Positions 35,629 through 49,794 of a DNA stretch of 64,000 nucleotides are shown piece after piece; the stretch's first letter is position 1; each line of letters opens with the position of its first letter. The notes under the pieces are model-generated. The model was not told the origin of the DNA, made no database searches, and worked only from the letters and a program-made list of their open reading frames with translations. Origin of the DNA: Cladorhizidae sp. MBARI D1340-BT2 (lineage: Eukaryota; Porifera; Demospongiae; Poecilosclerida; Cladorhizidae); the NCBI GenBank assembly GCA_028752905.1, contig JAQNBH010000012.1:20177545-20241544 (forward strand). Reading direction: 5' to 3'. The position numbers were made by a program, and so were the translations under genes.

Positions 35629-38600
35629 ATATCACCGGATAGCCCTTCTAATTATCTGTCTTTTGTACGTGCCAAAATTTTGAGTACTCTAAGTATTAGC
35701 AAGTTATGGTGATTTGAAGTGGTAAGGTTTGCGATCTTTCCTGGCGTTTTCCAGTTGCCAAAGCGGTGGCCTGCCAGTGAAAAACCACTACATTTATTGA
35801 TAATCTGTTGACATGTTGCAGATAAGGGCCTTCTCTATCAGTTGACAAAATCTGGGACTTTGGTCTTGTTAATTAGGGCAGTTATGACATGTTAGCTTCG
35901 TAGATTATCCACACTTCACTGAATAGACTTGATGTATAGCTATTAAGATAGGACTCTCTAAGTGCTCTCTCTTGATACCAAACATCCATATATTCTGCAC
36001 ACTTCACTGTAATGGACTTGCAAGATAGGTATCTCTCAGTGTTCTCTATCTTGAGCTAAACATGTTAGCTTCATAGATTCTCCACACTTCACTGAATAGA
36101 CTTGATATATAGCTCTAAAGGTAGGCCTCTCTCTGTTCTCTCTCTTGATACCAAACATCCGTATATTCTGCATACATAGAATCACAAGATAGGTTTCTCT
36201 ATGTGTTCTCTATCTTGATGCTAAACAGGTTAGCTTCATAGATTCTCCACACTTCACTGTATAAACTTGATATATAGCTATTAAGATAGGTCTCTCCCTG
36301 TGCTCTCTGTTGATATCAAACATCCATAATATTCTGTACACTTCACTGTAATGGACTTGATATGATTCGAATGATAGGTTTCATTATGTGTTCTCTATCT
36401 TGATATTTGCCCTAATTTGGTCTATATGTTTCTCATTTTCCCCCCAAAAATCTTGTTATTTTGCCGTAAAGCTCATAACTTTTCTACACTTTACCCAAAA
36501 AAGATAATTTTTATATCACCGGATAGCCCTTCTAATTATCTGTCTTTTGTACGTGCCAAAATTTTGAGTACTCTAAGTATTAGCAAGTTATGGTGATTTG
36601 AAGTGGTAAGGTTTGCGATCTTTCCTGGCGTTTTCCAGTTGCCAAAGCGGTGGCCTGCCAGTGAAAAACCACTACATTTATTGATAATCTGTTGACATGT
36701 TGCAGATAAGGGCCTTCTCTATCAGTTGACAAAATCTGGGACTTTGGTCTTGTTAATTAGGGCAGTTATGACATGTTAGCTTCGTAGATTATCCACACTT
36801 CACTGAATAGACTTGATGTATAGCTATTAAGATAGGACTCTCTAAGTGCTCTCTCTTGATACCAAACATCCATATATTCTGCACACTTCACTGTAATGGA
36901 CTTGCAAGATAGGTATCTCTCAGTGTTCTCTATCTTGAGCTAAACATGTTAGCTTCATAGATTCTCCACACTTCACTGAATAGACTTGATATATAGCTCT
37001 AAAGGTAGGCCTCTCTCTGTTCTCTCTCTTGATACCAAACATCCGTATATTCTGCATACATAGAATCACAAGATAGGTTTCTCTATGTGTTCTCTATCTT
37101 GATGCTAAACAGGTTAGCTTCATAGATTCTCCACACTTCACTGTATAAACTTGATATATAGCTATTAAGATAGGTCTCTCCCTGTGCTCTCTGTTGATAT
37201 CAAACATCCATAATATTCTGTACACTTCACTGTAATGGACTTGATATGATTCGAATGATAGGTTTCATTATGTGTTCTCTATCTTGATATTTGCCCTAAT
37301 TTGGTCTATATGTTTCTCATTTTCCCCCCAAAAATCTTGTTATTTTGCCGTAAAGCTCATAACTTTTCTACACTTTACCCAAAAAAGATAATTTTTATAT
37401 CACCGGATAGCCCTTCTAATTATCTGTCTTTTGTACGTGCCAAAATTTTGAGTACTCTAAGTATTAGCAAGTTATGGTGATTTGAAGTGGTAAGGTTTGC
37501 GATCTTTCCTGGCGTTTTCCAGTTGCCAAAGCGGTGGCCTGCCAGTGAAAAACCACTACATTTATTGATAATCTGTTGACATGTTGCAGATAAGGGCCTT
37601 CTCTATCAGTTGACAAAATCTGGGACTTTGGTCTTGTTAATTAGGGCAGTTATGACATGTTAGCTTCGTAGATTATCCACACTTCACTGAATAGACTTGA
37701 TGTATAGCTATTAAGATAGGACTCTCTAAGTGCTCTCTCTTGATACCAAACATCCATATATTCTGCACACTTCACTGTAATGGACTTGCAAGATAGGTAT
37801 CTCTCAGTGTTCTCTATCTTGAGCTAAACATGTTAGCTTCATAGATTCTCCACACTTCACTGAATAGACTTGATATATAGCTCTAAAGGTAGGCCTCTCT
37901 CTGTTCTCTCTCTTGATACCAAACATCCGTATATTCTGCATACATAGAATCACAAGATAGGTTTCTCTATGTGTTCTCTATCTTGATGCTAAACAGGTTA
38001 GCTTCATAGATTCTCCACACTTCACTGTGTAAACTTGATATATAGCTATTAAGATAGGTCTCTCCCTGTGCTCTCTGTTGATATCAAACATCCATAATAT
38101 TCTGTACACTTCACTGTAATGGACTTGATATGATTCGAATGATAGGTTTCATTATGTGTTCTCTATCTTGATATTTGCCCTAATTTGGTCTATATGTTTC
38201 TCATTTTCCCCCCAAAAATCTTGTTATTTTGCCGTAAAGCTCATAACTTTTCTACACTTTACCCAAAAAAGATAATTTTTATATCACCGGATAGCCCTTC
38301 TAATTATCTGTCTTTTGTACGTGCCAAAATTTTGAGTACTCTAAGTATTAGCAAGTTATGGTGATTTGAAGTGGTAAGGTTTGCGATCTTTCCTGGCGTT
38401 TTCCAGTTGCCAAAGCGGTGGCCTGCCAGTGAAAAACCACTACATTTATTGATAATCTGTTGACATGTTGCAGATAAGGGCCTTCTCTATCAGTTGACAA
38501 AATCTGGGACTTTGGTCTTGTTAATTAGGGCAGTTATGACATGTTAGCTTCGTAGATTATCCACACTTCACTGAATAGACTTGATGTATAGCTATTAAGA

Positions 38601-41600
38601 TAGGACTCTCTAAGTGCTCTCTCTTGATACCAAACATCCATATATTCTGCACACTTCACTGTAATGGACTTGCAAGATAGGTATCTCTCAGTGTTCTCTA
38701 TCTTGAGCTAAACATGTTAGCTTCATAGATTCTCCACACTTCACTGAATAGACTTGATATATAGCTCTAAAGGTAGGCCTCTCTCTGTTCTCTCTCTTGA
38801 TACCAAACATCCGTATATTCTGCATACATAGAATCACAAGATAGGTTTCTCTATGTGTTCTCTATCTTGATGCTAAACAGGTTAGCTTCATAGATTCTCC
38901 ACACTTCACTGTATAAACTTGATATATAGCTATTAAGATAGGTCTCTCCCTGTGCTCTCTGTTGATATCAAACATCCATAATATTCTGTACACTTCACTG
39001 TAATGGACTTGATATGATTCGAATGATAGGTTTCATTATGTGTTCTCTATCTTGATATTTGCCCTAATTTGGTCTATATGTTTCTCATTTTCCCCCCAAA
39101 AATCTTGTTATTTTGCCGTAAAGCTCATAACTTTTCTACACTTTACCCAAAAAAGATAATTTTTATATCACCGGATAGCCCTTCTAATTATCTGTCTTTT
39201 GTACGTGCCAAAATTTTGAGTACTCTAAGTATTAGCAAGTTATGGTGATTTGAAGTGGTAAGGTTTGCGATCTTTCCTGGCGTTTTCCAGTTGCCAAAGC
39301 GGTGGCCTGCCAGTGAAAAACCACTACATTTATTGATAATCTGTTGACATGTTGCAGATAAGGGCCTTCTCTATCAGTTGACAAAATCTGGGACTTTGGT
39401 CTTGTTAATTAGGGCAGTTATGACATGTTAGCTTCGTAGATTATCCACACTTCACTGAATAGACTTGATGTATAGCTATTAAGATAGGACTCTCTAAGTG
39501 CTCTCTCTTGATACCAAACATCCATATATTCTGCACACTTCACTGTAATGGACTTGCAAGATAGGTATCTCTCAGTGTTCTCTATCTTGAGCTAAACATG
39601 TTAGCTTCATAGATTCTCCACACTTCACTGAATAGACTTGATATATAGCTCTAAAGGTAGGCCTCTCTCTGTTCTCTCTCTTGATACCAAACATCCGTAT
39701 ATTCTGCATACATAGAATCACAAGATAGGTTTCTCTATGTGTTCTCTATCTTGATGCTAAACAGGTTAGCTTCATAGATTCTCCACACTTCACTGTATAA
39801 ACTTGATATATAGCTATTAAGATAGGTCTCTCCCTGTGCTCTCTGTTGATATCAAACATCCATAATATTCTGTACACTTCACTGTAATGGACTTGATATG
39901 ATTCGAATGATAGGTTTCATTATGTGTTCTCTATCTTGATATTTGCCCTAATTTGGTCTATATGTTTCTCATTTTCCCCCCAAAAATCTTGTTATTTTGC
40001 CGTAAAGCTCATAACTTTTCTACACTTTACCCAAAAAAGATAATTTTTATATCACCGGATAGCCCTTCTAATTATCTGTCTTTTGTACGTGCCAAAATTT
40101 TGAGTACTCTAAGTATTAGCAAGTTATGGTGATTTGAAGTGGTAAGGTTTGCGATCTTTCCTGGCGTTTTCCAGTTGCCAAAGCGGTGGCCTGCCAGTGA
40201 AAAACCACTACATTTATTGATAATCTGTTGACATGTTGCAGATAAGGGCCTTCTCTATCAGTTGACAAAATCTGGGACTTTGGTCTTGTTAATTAGGGCA
40301 GTTATGACATGTTAGCTTCGTAGATTATCCACACTTCACTGAATAGACTTGATGTATAGCTATTAAGATAGGACTCTCTAAGTGCTCTCTCTTGATACCA
40401 AACATCCATATATTCTGCACACTTCACTGTAATGGACTTGCAAGATAGGTATCTCTCAGTGTTCTCTATCTTGAGCTAAACATGTTAGCTTCATAGATTC
40501 TCCACACTTCACTGAATAGACTTGATATATAGCTCTAAAGGTAGGCCTCTCTCTGTTCTCTCTCTTGATACCAAACATCCGTATATTCTGCATACATAGA
40601 ATCACAAGATAGGTTTCTCTATGTGTTCTCTATCTTGATGCTAAACAGGTTAGCTTCATAGATTCTCCACACTTCACTGTATAAACTTGATATATAGCTA
40701 TTAAGATAGGTCTCTCCCTGTGCTCTCTGTTGATATCAAACATCCATAATATTCTGTACACTTCACTGTAATGGACTTGATATGATTCGAATGATAGGTT
40801 TCATTATGTGTTCTCTATCTTGATATTTGCCCTAATTTGGTCTATATGTTTCTCATTTTCCCCCCAAAAATCTTGTTATTTTGCCGTAAAGCTCATAACT
40901 TTTCTACACTTTACCCAAAAAAGATAATTTTTATATCACCGGATAGCCCTTCTAATTATCTGTCTTTTGTACGTGCCAAAATTTTGAGTACTCTAAGTAT
41001 TAGCAAGTTATGGTGATTTGAAGTGGTAAGGTTTGCGATCTTTCCTGGCGTTTTCCAGTTGCCAAAGCGGTGGCCTGCCAGTGAAAAACCACTACATTTA
41101 TTGATAATCTGTTGACATGTTGCAGATAAGGGCCTTCTCTATCAGTTGACAAAATCTGGGACTTTGGTCTTGTTAATTAGGGCAGTTATGACATGTTAGC
41201 TTCGTAGATTATCCACACTTCACTGAATAGACTTGATGTATAGCTATTAAGATAGGACTCTCTAAGTGCTCTCTCTTGATACCAAACATCCATATATTCT
41301 GCACACTTCACTGTAATGGACTTGCAAGATAGGTATCTCTCAGTGTTCTCTATCTTGAGCTAAACATGTTAGCTTCATAGATTCTCCACACTTCACTGAA
41401 TAGACTTGATATATAGCTCTAAAGGTAGGCCTCTCTCTGTTCTCTCTCTTGATACCAAACATCCGTATATTCTGCATACATAGAATCACAAGATAGGTTT
41501 CTCTATGTGTTCTCTATCTTGATGCTAAACAGGTTAGCTTCATAGATTCTCCACACTTCACTGTATAAACTTGATATATAGCTATTAAGATAGGTCTCTC

Positions 41601-42700
41601 CCTGTGCTCTCTGTTGATATCAAACATCCATAATATTCTGTACACTTCACTGTAATGGACTTGATATGATTCGAATGATAGGTTTCATTATGTGTTCTCT
41701 ATCTTGATATTTGCCCTAATTTGGTCTATATGTTTCTCATTTTCCCCCCAAAAATCTTGTTATTTTGCCGTAAAGCTCATAACTTTTCTACACTTTACCC
41801 AAAAAAGATAATTTTTATATCACCGGATAGCCCTTCTAATTATCTGTCTTTTGTACGTGCCAAAATTTTGAGTACTCTAAGTATTAGCAAGTTATGGTGA
41901 TTTGAAGTGGTAAGGTTTGCGATCTTTCCTGGCGTTTTCCAGTTGCCAAAGCGGTGGCCTGCCAGTGAAAAACCACTACATTTATTGATAATCTGTTGAC
42001 ATGTTGCAGATAAGGGCCTTCTCTATCAGTTGACAAAATCTGGGACTTTGGTCTTGTTAATTAGGGCAGTTATGACATGTTAGCTTCGTAGATTATCCAC
42101 ACTTCACTGAATAGACTTGATGTATAGCTATTAAGATAGGACTCTCTAAGTGCTCTCTCTTGATACCAAACATCCATATATTCTGCACACTTCACTGTAA
42201 TGGACTTGCAAGATAGGTATCTCTCAGTGTTCTCTATCTTGAGCTAAACATGTTAGCTTCATAGATTCTCCACACTTCACTGAATAGACTTGATATATAG
42301 CTCTAAAGGTAGGCCTCTCTCTGTTCTCTCTCTTGATACCAAACATCCGTATATTCTGCATACATAGAATCACAAGATAGGTTTCTCTATGTGTTCTCTA
42401 TCTTGATGCTAAACAGGTTAGCTTCATAGATTCTCCACACTTCACTGTATAAACTTGATATATAGCTATTAAGATAGGTCTCTCCCTGTGCTCTCTGTTG
42501 ATATCAAACATCCATAATATTCTGTACACTTCACTGTAATGGACTTGATATGATTCGAATGATAGGTTTCATTATGTGTTCTCTATCTTGATATTTGCCC
42601 TAATTTGGTCTATATGTTTCTCATTTTCCCCCCAAAAATCTTGTTATTTTGCCGTAAAGCTCATAACTTTTCTACACTTTACCCAAAAAAGATAATTATT
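35629..42700 (+). repeat. Homogeneous run of eight 884-bp monomers
   Basis: Eight monomers of exactly 884 bp start at 35629, 36513, 37397, 38281, 39165, 40049, 40933 and 41817. All have ATTCTGTACACTTC where most other monomers have ATTCTGCACACTTC. By eye they are almost base-for-base identical; one private change is CACTGTGTAAAC near 38027. The series ends where the tail of the last monomer reads GATAATTATTATATC. This is the youngest-looking expansion in the window. Confidence 0.9.
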
Positions 42701-45700
42701 ATATCACCGGATAGCCCTTCTAATTATCTGTCTTTTGTACGTGCCAAAATTTTGAGTACTCTAAGTATTAGCAAGTTATGGTGATTTGAAGTGGTAAGGT
42801 TTGCGATCTTTCCTGGCGTTTTCCAGTTGCCAAAGCGGTGGCCTGCCAGTGAAAAACCACTACATTTATTGATAATCTGTTGACATGTTGCAGATAAGGG
42901 CCTTCTCTATCAGTTGACAAAATCTGGGACTTTGGTCTTGTTAATTAGGGCAGTTATGACATGTTAGCTTCGTAGATTATCCACACTTCACTGAATAGAC
43001 TTGATGTATAGCTATTAAGATAGGACTCTCTAAGTGCTCTCTCTTGATACCAAACATCCATATATTCTGCACACTTCACTGTAATGGACTTGCAAGATAG
43101 GTATCTCTCAGTGTTCTCTATCTTGAGCTAAACATGTTAGCTTCATAGATTCTCCACACTTCACTGAATAGACTTGATATATAGCTCTAAAGGTAGGCCT
43201 CTCTCTGTTCTCTCTCTTGATACCAAACATCCGTATATTCTGCATACATAGAATCACAAGATAGGTTTCTCTATGTGTTCTCTATCTTGATGCTAAACAG
43301 GTTAGCTTCATAGATTCTCCACACTTCACTGTATAAACTTGATATATAGCTATTAAGATAGGTCTCTCCCTGTGCTCTCTGTTGATATCAAACATCCATA
43401 ATATTCTGCACACTTCACTGTAATGGACTTGATATGATTTGAATGATAGGTTTCATTATGTGTTCTCTATCTTGATATTTGCCCTAATTTGGTCTATATG
43501 TTTCTCATTTTCCCCCCAAAAATCTTGTTATTTTGCCGTAAAGCTCATAACTTTTCTACACTTTACCCCAAAAAGATAATTTTTATATCACCGGATAGCC
43601 CTTCTAATTATCTGTCTTTTGTACGTACCAAAATTTTGAGTACTCTAAGTATTAGCAAGTTATGGTGATTTGAAGTGGTAAGGTTTGCGATCTTTCCTGG
43701 CGTTTTCCAGTTGCCAAAGCGGTGGCCTGCCAGTGAAAAACCACTACATTTTTTGATAATCTGTTGATATGTTGCAGATAAGGGCCTTCTCTATCAGTTG
43801 ACAAAATCTGGGACTTTGGTCTTGTAAATTAGGGCAGTTATAAATTGTACTCTTACTTGATGCTAAACATGTTAGCTTCGTAGATTATCCACACTTCACT
43901 GAATAGACTTGATGTATAGCTATTAAGATAGGACTCTCTAAGTGCTCTCTCTTGATACCAAACATCCATATATTCTGCACACTTAACTGTAATGGACTTG
44001 CATGATAGGTATCTCTCAGTGTTCTCTATCTTGAGCTAAACATGTTAGCTTCATAGATTCTCCACACTTCACTGAATAGACTTGATATATAGCTCTAAAG
44101 GTAGGCCTCTCTCTGTTCTCTCTTGATACCAAACATCCGTATATTCTGCATACATAGAATCACAAGATAGGTTTCTCTATGTGTTCTCTATCTTGATGCT
44201 AAACAGGTTAGCTTCATAGATTCTCCACACTTCACTGTATAAACTTGATATATAGCTATTAAGATAGGTCTCTCCCTGTGCTCTCTGTTGATATCAAACA
44301 TCCATAATATTCTGCACACTTCACTGTAATGGACTTGATATGATTCGAATGATAGGTTTCATTATGTGTTCTCTATCTTGATATTTGCCCTAATTTGGTC
44401 TATATGTTTCTCATTTTTTCCCCAAAAATCTTGTTATTTTGCCGTAAAGCTCATAACATTTCAACACTTTACCCCAAAAAGATAATTTTTATATCACCGG
44501 ATAGCCCTTCTAATTATCTGTCTTTTGTACGTGCCAAAATTTTGAGTACTCTAAGTATTAGCAAGTTATGGTGATTTGAAGTGGTAAGGTTTGCGATCTT
44601 TCCTGGCGTTTTCCAGTTGCCAAAGCGGTGGCCTGCCAGTGAAAAACCACTACATTTATTGATAATCTGTTGACATGTTGCAGATAAGGGCCTTCTCTAT
44701 CAGTTGACAAAATCTGGGACTTTGGTCTTGTTAATTAGGGCAGTTATGACATGTTAGCTTCGTAGATTATCCACACTTCACTGAATAGACTTGATGTATA
44801 GCTATTAAGATAGGACTCTCTAAGTGCTCTCTCTTGATACCAAACATCCATATATTCTGCACACTTCACTGTAATGGACTTGCAAGATAGGTATCTCTCA
44901 GTGTTCTCTATCTTGAGCTAAACATGTTAGCTTCATAGATTCTCCACACTTCACTGAATAGACTTGATATATAGCTCTAAAGGTAGGCCTCTCTCTGTTC
45001 TCTCTCTTGATACCAAACATCCGTATATTCTGCATACATAGAATCACAAGATAGGTTTCTCTATGTGTTCTCTATCTTGATGCTAAACAGGTTAGCTTCA
45101 TAGATTCTCCACACTTCACTGTATAAACTTGATATATAGCTATTAAGATAGGTCTCTCCCTGTGCTCTCTGTTGATATCAAACATCCATAATATTCTGTA
45201 CACTTCACTGTAATGGACTTGATATGATTCGAATGATAGGTTTCATTATGTGTTCTCTATCTTGATATTTGCCCTAATTTGGTCTATATGTTTCTCATTT
45301 TCCCCCCAAAAATCTTGTTATTTTGCCGTAAAGCTCATAACTTTTCTACACTTTACCCAAAAAAGATAATTTTTATATCACCGGATAGCCCTTCTAATTA
45401 TCTGTCTTTTGTACGTGCCAAAATTTTGAGTACTCTAAGTATTAGCAAGTTATGGTGATTTGAAGTGGTAAGGTTTGCGATCTTTCCTGGCGTTTTCCAG
45501 TTGCCAAAGCGGTGGCCTGCCAGTGAAAAACCACTACATTTATTGATAATCTGTTGACATGTTGCAGATAAGGGCCTTCTCTATCAGTTGACAAAATCTG
45601 GGACTTTGGTCTTGTTAATTAGGGCAGTTATGACATGTTAGCTTCGTAGATTATCCACACTTCACTGAATAGACTTGATGTATAGCTATTAAGATAGGAC

Positions 45701-48700
45701 TCTCTAAGTGCTCTCTCTTGATACCAAACATCCATATATTCTGCACACTTCACTGTAATGGACTTGCAAGATAGGTATCTCTCAGTGTTCTCTATCTTGA
45801 GCTAAACATGTTAGCTTCATAGATTCTCCACACTTCACTGAATAGACTTGATATATAGCTCTAAAGGTAGGCCTCTCTCTGTTCTCTCTCTTGATACCAA
45901 ACATCCGTATATTCTGCATACATAGAATCACAAGATAGGTTTCTCTATGTGTTCTCTATCTTGATGCTAAACAGGTTAGCTTCATAGATTCTCCACACTT
46001 CACTGTATAAACTTGATATATAGCTATTAAGATAGGTCTCTCCCTGTGCTCTCTGTTGATATCAAACATCCATAATATTCTGCACACTTCACTGTAATGG
46101 ACTTGATATGATTTGAATGATAGGTTTCATTATGTGTTCTCTATCTTGATATTTGCCCTAATTTGGTCTATATGTTTCTCATTTTTCCCCCAAAAATCTT
46201 GTTATTTTGCCGTAAAGCTCATAACTTTTCTACACTTTACCCCAAAAAGATAATTTTTATATCACCGGATAGCCCTTCTAATTATCTGTCTTTTGTACGT
46301 ACCAAAATTTTGAGTACTCTAAGTATTAGCAAGTTATGGTGATTTGAAGTGGTAAGGTTTGCGATCTTTCCTGGCGTTTTCCAGTTGCCAAAGCGGTGGC
46401 CTGCCAGTGAAAAACCACTACATTTATTGATAATCTGTTGACATGTTGCAGATAAGGGCCTTCTCTATCAGTTGACAAAATCTGGGACTTTGGTCTTGTT
46501 AATTAGGGCAGTTATGACATGTTAGCTTCGTAGATTATCCACACTTCACTGAATAGACTTGATGTATAGCTATTAAGATAGGACTCTCTAAGTGCTCTCT
46601 CTTGATACCAAACATCCATATATTCTGCACACTTCACTGTAATGGACTTGCAAGATAGGTATCTCTCAGTGTTCTCTATCTTGAGCTAAACATGTTAGCT
46701 TCATAGATTCTCCACACTTCACTGAATAGACTTGATATATAGCTCTAAAGGTAGGCCTCTCTCTGTTCTCTCTCTTGATACCAAACATCCGTATATTCTG
46801 CATACATAGAATCACAAGATAGGTTTCTCTATGTGTTCTCTATCTTGATGCTAAACAGGTTAGCTTCATAGATTCTCCACACTTCACTGTATAAACTTGA
46901 TATATAGCTATTAAGATAGGTCTCTCCCTGTGCTCTCTGTTGATATCAAACATCCATAATATTCTGTACACTTCACTGTAATGGACTTGATATGATTCGA
47001 ATGATAGGTTTCATTATGTGTTCTCTATCTTGATATTTGCCCTAATTTGGTCTATATGTTTCTCATTTTCCCCCCAAAAATCTTGTTATTTTGCCGTAAA
47101 GCTCATAACTTTTCTACACTTTACCCAAAAAAGATAATTTTTATATCACCGGATAGCCCTTCTAATTATCTGTCTTTTGTACGTGCCAAAATTTTGAGTA
47201 CTCTAAGTATTAGCAAGTTATGGTGATTTGAAGTGGTAAGGTTTGCGATCTTTCCTGGCGTTTTCCAGTTGCCAAAGCGGTGGCCTGCCAGTGAAAAACC
47301 ACTACATTTATTGATAATCTGTTGACATGTTGCAGATAAGGGCCTTCTCTATCAGTTGACAAAATCTGGGACTTTGGTCTTGTTAATTAGGGCAGTTATG
47401 ACATGTTAGCTTCGTAGATTATCCACACTTCACTGAATAGACTTGATGTATAGCTATTAAGATAGGACTCTCTAAGTGCTCTCTCTTGATACCAAACATC
47501 CATATATTCTGCACACTTCACTGTAATGGACTTGCAAGATAGGTATCTCTCAGTGTTCTCTATCTTGAGCTAAACATGTTAGCTTCATAGATTCTCCACA
47601 CTTCACTGAATAGACTTGATATATAGCTCTAAAGGTAGGCCTCTCTCTGTTCTCTCTCTTGATACCAAACATCCGTATATTCTGCATACATAGAATCACA
47701 AGATAGGTTTCTCTATGTGTTCTCTATCTTGATGCTAAACAGGTTAGCTTCATAGATTCTCCACACTTCACTGTATAAACTTGATATATAGCTATTAAGA
47801 TAGGTCTCTCCCTGTGCTCTCTGTTGATATCAAACATCCATAATATTCTGTACACTTCACTGTAATGGACTTGATATGATTCGAATGATAGGTTTCATTA
47901 TGTGTTCTCTATCTTGATATTTGCCCTAATTTGGTCTATATGTTTCTCATTTTCCCCCCAAAAATCTTGTTATTTTGCCGTAAAGCTCATAACTTTTCTA
48001 CACTTTACCCAAAAAAGATAATTTTTATATCACCGGATAGCCCTTCTAATTATCTGTCTTTTGTACGTGCCAAAATTTTGAGTACTCTAAGTATTAGCAA
48101 GTTATGGTGATTTGAAGTGGTAAGGTTTGCGATCTTTCCTGGCGTTTTCCAGTTGCCAAAGCGGTGGCCTGCCAGTGAAAAACCACTACATTTATTGATA
48201 ATCTGTTGACATGTTGCAGATAAGGGCCTTCTCTATCAGTTGACAAAATCTGGGACTTTGGTCTTGTTAATTAGGGCAGTTATGACATGTTAGCTTCGTA
48301 GATTATCCACACTTCACTGAATAGACTTGATGTATAGCTATTAAGATAGGACTCTCTAAGTGCTCTCTCTTGATACCAAACATCCATATATTCTGCACAC
48401 TTCACTGTAATGGACTTGCAAGATAGGTATCTCTCAGTGTTCTCTATCTTGAGCTAAACATGTTAGCTTCATAGATTCTCCACACTTCACTGAATAGACT
48501 TGATATATAGCTCTAAAGGTAGGCCTCTCTCTGTTCTCTCTCTTGATACCAAACATCCGTATATTCTGCATACATAGAATCACAAGATAGGTTTCTCTAT
48601 GTGTTCTCTATCTTGATGCTAAACAGGTTAGCTTCATAGATTCTCCACACTTCACTGTATAAACTTGATATATAGCTATTAAGATAGGTCTCTCCCTGTG

Positions 48701-49794
48701 CTCTCTGTTGATATCAAACATCCATAATATTCTGTACACTTCACTGTAATGGACTTGATATGATTCGAATGATAGGTTTCATTATGTGTTCTCTATCTTG
48801 ATATTTGCCCTAATTTGGTCTATATGTTTCTCATTTTCCCCCCAAAAATCTTGTTATTTTGCCGTAAAGCTCATAACTTTTCTACACTTTACCCAAAAAA
48901 GATAATTTTTATATCACCGGATAGCCCTTCTAATTATCTGTCTTTTGTACGTGCCAAAATTTTGAGTACTCTAAGTATTAGCAAGTTATGGTGATTTGAA
49001 GTGGTAAGGTTTGCGATCTTTCCTGGCGTTTTCCAGTTGCCAAAGCGGTGGCCTGCCAGTGAAAAACCACTACATTTATTGATAATCTGTTGACATGTTG
49101 CAGATAAGGGCCTTCTCTATCAGTTGACAAAATCTGGGACTTTGGTCTTGTTAATTAGGGCAGTTATGACATGTTAGCTTCGTAGATTATCCACACTTCA
49201 CTGAATAGACTTGATGTATAGCTATTAAGATAGGACTCTCTAAGTGCTCTCTCTTGATACCAAACATCCATATATTCTGCACACTTCACTGTAATGGACT
49301 TGCAAGATAGGTATCTCTCAGTGTTCTCTATCTTGAGCTAAACATGTTAGCTTCATAGATTCTCCACACTTCACTGAATAGACTTGATATATAGCTCTAA
49401 AGGTAGGCCTCTCTCTGTTCTCTCTCTTGATACCAAACATCCGTATATTCTGCATACATAGAATCACAAGATAGGTTTCTCTATGTGTTCTCTATCTTGA
49501 TGCTAAACAGGTTAGCTTCATAGATTCTCCACACTTCACTGTATAAACTTGATATATAGCTATTAAGATAGGTCTCTCCCTGTGCTCTCTGTTGATATCA
49601 AACATCCATAATATTCTGTACACTTCACTGTAATGGACTTGATATGATTCGAATGATAGGTTTCATTATGTGTTCTCTATCTTGATATTTGCCCTAATTT
49701 GGTCTATATGTTTCTCATTTTCCCCCCAAAAATCTTGTTATTTTGCCGTAAAGCTCATAACTTTTCTACACTTTACCCAAAAAAGATAATTTTT
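42701..49794 (+). repeat. Monomers 45-52, mixed TGTACAC and other subfamilies
   Basis: Starts are 42701, 43585 (906-type), 44491, 45375, 46259, 47143, 48027 and 48911; all except 43585 are 884 bp. The monomers at 44491, 46259, 47143, 48027 and 48911 carry TGTACAC. Those at 42701 and 45375 instead have TGCACAC with GATATGATTTGAATG. GTACGTACC occurs at 43585 and 46259. The order suggests repeated unequal exchange between the eight-monomer run and the 884/906 alternation. Confidence 0.85.
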
